A stretch of DNA of 8,977 bases from Bacillota bacterium (GTDB lineage Bacteria > Bacillota > Limnochordia > Darwinibacteriales > Darwinibacteriaceae), in NCBI GenBank assembly GCA_012518325.1, contig JAAYSR010000104.1:1-8977 (forward strand), read 5' to 3'. This document shows, piece by piece, positions 5,847-8,977 of this stretch (position 1 is the stretch's first letter; each line of letters opens with the position of its first letter). The position numbers and the translations under genes were made by a program. A model generated the notes under the pieces. That model was not told the origin of the DNA. It searched no databases and was given only the letters and a program-made list of their open reading frames with translations.

Positions 5847-6758
5847 ATGTTCAAATTACGTCGATTATCTCAACAGCCTATCTTAGAACCAATTGAGCAA
5901 CATGATTGGGAAAGGGCGGCGGTTTTCAACTGCGGTGTGACCCTTCATCAAGGCAGGGTGCATATGATTTACCGGGCTTCTGACCGCGACTTCTCTGCGC
6001 TGTCAGATTCTGAACCAAAGGAAAGCAAGAGGTTTGCTTCTTCCTTTGGTTATGCGGTAAGTGAGGATGGAATAAATTTTACGCGGGATGCGGAGCCGAT
6101 TTTCCAAGGGGAAGGGGCGCAGGAGTTTTGGGGGGTTGAAGACCCTAGGATCAGCAAAATAGGCGACACATTCTACATGCTTTATACCGCTTTTGGCGGG
6201 AGATCCTGGGACGATCACCGGATTGCCCTGGCATCCTCCCATGACCTGCGCTCCTGGCAGCGCCACGGGGTAGTCCTTGACGAACCTAACAAGGATGCCG
6301 GCCTGTTAGAAGAGACAGTAAACGGGAAGTACATGCTTTTCCACCGGAGACTGCCCCATATTTGGGCGGCCTTTTCCAGTGATCTAAAAACCTGGGAGGA
6401 CCACCAAATCATCATGGAAACAATCCCCGGAGGATGGGAAGAAAACAAGATCGGCATTGCCGGACAGCCCATTCGGATTCGCCAAGGCTATCTTATGCTC
6501 TATCACGCAGTGGATAAGCACAAGGCATACCGTTTAGGCGCTGCGCTCTTGGACGGCGAGGATCCTGCCAAAGTAGTAGGGCGTTTGCCGGAACCCATTC
6601 TGGAACCGGAACTGGAATGGGAAAAGGTCGGGCTGGTGCCCAATGTTGTGTTTAGTTGCGGTCAAGTAATCAAAGATGGATTTCTATATGTCTACTATGG
6701 TGGAGCAGACAGGGTGATTGGTGTGGCAGGGATTGAACTTGACAAAGTGGTTTTCTAG
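5847..6758 (+). CDS. GH130 family glycoside phosphorylase/hydrolase (beta-mannoside)
   Basis: A 303-residue cytoplasmic five-bladed beta-propeller enzyme of family GH130. Members cleave beta-mannosides, mostly by phosphorolysis giving alpha-mannose 1-phosphate; some are hydrolases. Motifs seen are VFNCGV (26-31), IYRASDR (41-47), FWGVEDPRI (94-102) with Asp99 as the expected general acid, YTAFGG (113-118), FHRR (165-168), KIGIAGQPI (201-209), LMLYHAVD (216-223), YRLGAALLD (228-236) and VYYGGAD (282-288). The basic residues in FHRR and the His in YHAVD lie where phosphorylases place phosphate ligands, which mildly favours phosphorolysis, but I cannot prove this without an alignment. Length (about 300) suits the shorter subfamilies acting on beta-1,2-mannooligosaccharides or related mannosides. 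No signal peptide is present, so it acts after import. GGGAGGA (5836-5842) sets the start, 12 bases after the regulator gene. Confidence 0.88.
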   Translation: MFKLRRLSQQPILEPIEQHDWERAAVFNCGVTLHQGRVHMIYRASDRDFSALSDSEPKESKRFASSFGYAVSEDGINFTRDAEPIFQGEGAQEFWGVEDPRISKIGDTFYMLYTAFGGRSWDDHRIALASSHDLRSWQRHGVVLDEPNKDAGLLEETVNGKYMLFHRRLPHIWAAFSSDLKTWEDHQIIMETIPGGWEENKIGIAGQPIRIRQGYLMLYHAVDKHKAYRLGAALLDGEDPAKVVGRLPEPILEPELEWEKVGLVPNVVFSCGQVIKDGFLYVYYGGADRVIGVAGIELDKVVF

Positions 6759-6837
6759 CTAGGGGGTGATTGGGCCGAACTAACCAGCATATTTGTCCAT
6801 GTTGCTTAGGAAAAACGAACAATCTGGAGGTATTAAT

Positions 6838-8124
6838 GTGCTGAGTAGAAAACTGTCTCTAATGTTTGTGTCCCTCGTTGTCTTTGCTTTGGCGTTAGGC
6901 ACGGCTTGCGCTGCTGAGCCTGCTATTTTCTGGACAGCACCTAATCCGCCGCAGGAAGTATTCTGGCATCAAATGGCGGAAAAGTTCATGGCAGAGAATC
7001 CGGGCTATGATATCAGGGTGCTGCCTATGGCAGAAGCACCGAGTTCAGAAGCAACTATCCTGACAGCCATCGCCGGCGGGACTGCCCCGGCAGCTTCTGA
7101 AAACATTTTTATCGGGTTTGGTGCAGAGCTGTACGACAGTGAAGCGTTGGTGCCCTTAGACACAATGCCTGGTTGGGAAGAACTTCTCAAGGCGCGCAAT
7201 ATGGAAGAGGCAATTCAATCATGGCAGTTTGCTGATGGACACTATTATATTCTCCCGATCTACAGCAATCCGATCCTCTACGGCTGGCGTACAGACATTC
7301 TGGCAGAACTTGGTGTGACCGAAATTCCCTCCACATATGAAGAGATCATTGAAGTGGCCCGCATCGCACAGGAAGAAGACATCTTCTTAATGGTTCGGCC
7401 TGCTTTGGTGCAGCCGAACTGGTGGGAACGCTGGTTTGACTTCTTTACCCTCTATAACTCCATCAGCGGCAATCAGCCGTTTATCGAGGATGCAGAGATC
7501 ACAGCAGATGAAGACGCTGTGCTGGATGTTTTCCGGTTTTACCAACAGTTGGCCGCTGAGCGCCTGATCCTCACCCAGGAGATTCCTGATGCATTTCCCG
7601 TGGGAATGTCTATCTGGTCAGAGCTTGGACCATGGACCTTCCCAGGCTGGCGTGAACAGTATCCAGAGATGGTGCACGGTGAATCATTTGTGCTGACAAT
7701 GCCCCCAGTACCCCAGGCCAAAGCCGATACTGCGGCAGGTCTGACCTTTGCCGACGCGAAGGGGCTCGTCCTGTACGCCCAGTCTTCGCAGGAAGAATTA
7801 GAGGCAATCTGGGATTTCATCCGCTGGGTGTTCTCGGACCCGGCACACGATTTGCTGTGGCTGGAAACAACATCATTGCCGCCTGTGCGGGACGACCTAG
7901 CAGAGAATGAAATGTTCGCTGCTTATTTAGCAGCTTCCCCAGAACTAGTGCCCTATGCAGAACATATGGCTATGGCTGTGCCTCCATTCGCGAACAGCGA
8001 GTTTGCTGATATCCAGACAGCCCTCGGCGAAGAAGGCTTGACTCCCGTAATTCGCGGACAGAAGACCCCTGAACAGGCGTGGGAAGACGCTAAGGCTGCC
8101 ATCAACCGAATCTTGGCTCGGTAG
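6838..8124 (+). CDS. Sugar ABC transporter substrate-binding protein
   Basis: A 428-residue extracytoplasmic solute-binding protein of the family 1 carbohydrate type, which captures an oligosaccharide and delivers it to the permease encoded next. A signal peptide is clear: basic LSRK, a hydrophobic core (about residues 6-20), then A-C-A before AEPAIF, giving a signal peptidase I cut after residue 25. Cys24 is not in a good lipobox, as Leu lies at -4 instead of -3. Mature features include FWTAP, ILTAIAGGTAPAASENIF, a Trp-rich middle (NWWERWFDFF, WSELGPWTFPGW) typical of sugar-stacking sites, and a C-terminal VIRGQKTPEQAWEDAKAAIN helix. The GTG start at 6838 is chosen because GGAGGT (6826-6831) lies six bases before it; a TTG 45 bases upstream has no ribosome site. 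The 79-base gap after GH130 holds no clear promoter or terminator. The ligand is probably a mannoside, by context. Confidence 0.92.
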   Translation: MLSRKLSLMFVSLVVFALALGTACAAEPAIFWTAPNPPQEVFWHQMAEKFMAENPGYDIRVLPMAEAPSSEATILTAIAGGTAPAASENIFIGFGAELYDSEALVPLDTMPGWEELLKARNMEEAIQSWQFADGHYYILPIYSNPILYGWRTDILAELGVTEIPSTYEEIIEVARIAQEEDIFLMVRPALVQPNWWERWFDFFTLYNSISGNQPFIEDAEITADEDAVLDVFRFYQQLAAERLILTQEIPDAFPVGMSIWSELGPWTFPGWREQYPEMVHGESFVLTMPPVPQAKADTAAGLTFADAKGLVLYAQSSQEELEAIWDFIRWVFSDPAHDLLWLETTSLPPVRDDLAENEMFAAYLAASPELVPYAEHMAMAVPPFANSEFADIQTALGEEGLTPVIRGQKTPEQAWEDAKAAINRILAR

Positions 8125-8135
8125 GGGTGGAAGTG

Positions 8136-8977
8136 ATGCGTGGAAATCGGAAAGGACTAACGGGATGGCTTTTTGTCATCCCGTACATCACATTCACCGC
8201 GGTTTTCTTTGTGATCCCGTTTCTGTGGGGATTGATGCTGATCTTTAGCAAATGGAACTTAATCTCACCTGTCCGAGAGTTCGTTGGACTTGGCAATCTG
8301 ATCGAAGCATTACAGAGCCGCCGGGTCTGGGCTGCAGCTGTTACGCCCTTTAAGGTCATGGGCATCTTCTTACCTGCGGTTTTGATCATGTCGATCGGCA
8401 TTGCTGTGTTAATCAACAGCTTTAAGAAGATGCAGGGCCTGTTGGCTGTTGCTTTCTTCCTGCCTTATCTGGCCTCCGGTGTGGCCATGTCTTTGGTGGT
8501 TAAGGGTGTTGTGTCTTACACAAGTCCGGTTAATTCAGCCATTGCCCAAGTGATTGGCTATGTCCCGGACTGGCTGGGGCATCCCTTTCTGGCGATCCTG
8601 GTGATTGCATTAATGATTGCCTGGAGATTCTCAGGGTATTACGCTCTGATTTTCCTCTCAGGTCTGCAGAGTATTCCGCAAGAACTGTATGAGGCAGCCC
8701 AAATAGATGGAGCAGGCCGCATTAAAAGCTTTTTCAAGATAACTCTGCCTCAGCTGTATCCAGCCCTTTATTCGGTGATGATACTGGCTGTTGGTCTGAT
8801 GTTCGGCATTTTCACTGAACCCTACATGTTGACTGGCGGAGGGCCGAACCTGGCAACTCACACATGGTATCTTGAAATTTATTATCAGGCCTTTAGTGCG
8901 CTGCGGGCAGGTTATGCGTCAAGCATAGCACTTTACAATGCGATTGCAGTCTTTATTGTCATTGCAATTGTCCGCAA
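8136..8977 (+). CDS. Sugar ABC transporter permease, MalF/UgpA type (partial)
   Basis: The first 280 codons of an inner-membrane permease; the reading frame is open to the window edge. It begins with a short basic stretch (MRGNRKG) and the first membrane helix (WLFVIPYITFTAVFFVIPFL), typical of the MalF/UgpA/LacF group. Further hydrophobic segments follow, and the cytoplasmic EAA loop that docks the ATPase is present as YEAAQIDGAGRIKSFFKITL then P (about residues 187-207). After it come GLMFGIFTEPYMLTGGGP, another family landmark, and a last helix at the edge. Only about 10-20 residues are likely missing. The ATG at 8136 follows AGGGGTGGA (8123-8131), which overlaps the stop of the binding-protein gene, so the two are translationally coupled. 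The partner permease should follow outside the window; no ATPase gene is seen, and such systems often share one (MsmK-like) encoded elsewhere. Confidence 0.93.
   Translation, partial: MRGNRKGLTGWLFVIPYITFTAVFFVIPFLWGLMLIFSKWNLISPVREFVGLGNLIEALQSRRVWAAAVTPFKVMGIFLPAVLIMSIGIAVLINSFKKMQGLLAVAFFLPYLASGVAMSLVVKGVVSYTSPVNSAIAQVIGYVPDWLGHPFLAILVIALMIAWRFSGYYALIFLSGLQSIPQELYEAAQIDGAGRIKSFFKITLPQLYPALYSVMILAVGLMFGIFTEPYMLTGGGPNLATHTWYLEIYYQAFSALRAGYASSIALYNAIAVFIVIAIVR

Noticed and set aside
6739..6767. TTGACA near the end of the GH130 gene as a promoter for the binding protein
   Set aside because: The bases 17 downstream are G-rich (GGGGGT), so no -10 exists; the hexamer is simply part of the GH130 coding sequence.
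8658..8861. Minus-strand open frame inside the permease
   Set aside because: The + strand carries the permease EAA loop and membrane segments over the same bases; the minus frame shows no family features.

Overview
The window looks like an accessory carbohydrate and peptide use region from a Gram-positive-type bacterium (Bacillota), with moderately GC-rich coding sequence. Most genes have strong AGGAGG-like ribosome binding sites, all are on the + strand, and they are packed into short-spaced operons. Two weak clues, a signal-peptidase-I-type solute-binding protein and a KdsD-like isomerase, would fit a diderm Bacillota lineage such as Limnochordia. That placement is inference; no marker gene is present.

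Module 1 (about 1-3691) holds an M20 amidohydrolase (85-1272) and a decayed locus in which the 5' end of an M24/aminopeptidase-P-like gene is joined out of frame to the 3' third of a xylulokinase gene (1316-2007). These are followed by an intact ribokinase (2024-2956) and a short SIS-domain sugar-phosphate isomerase of the KdsD/KpsF type without CBS domains (2958-3557). A strong rho-independent terminator (3645-3691) closes the module. The surviving pieces suggest peptide or acyl-amino-acid breakdown beside pentose phosphorylation and isomerisation, with the xylulose branch lost by deletion.

Module 2 (about 3700-8977, running off the right edge) starts with a 184-base intergenic region. It carries a candidate extended -10 promoter and four copies of the palindrome TGCGCA. 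Then come a DUF1861 protein (3876-4790), a LacI-family regulator (4815-5834), a GH130 glycoside phosphorylase or hydrolase (5847-6758), a sugar ABC substrate-binding protein (6838-8124) and a MalF-type permease, partial (8136 to the edge). No internal terminator is visible. The likely scheme is that a beta-mannoside is imported by the ABC transporter and cleaved in the cytoplasm by the GH130 enzyme, probably by phosphorolysis to mannose 1-phosphate. DUF1861 would be a second, uncharacterised propeller-like sugar-acting partner, and the LacI protein would control the operon through the TGCGCA sites.

The best leads are the DUF1861/GH130 pairing in a regulated transport operon, the TGCGCA cluster, and the M24-xylB deletion scar. 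No RNA genes, CRISPR arrays or insertion sequences were seen.
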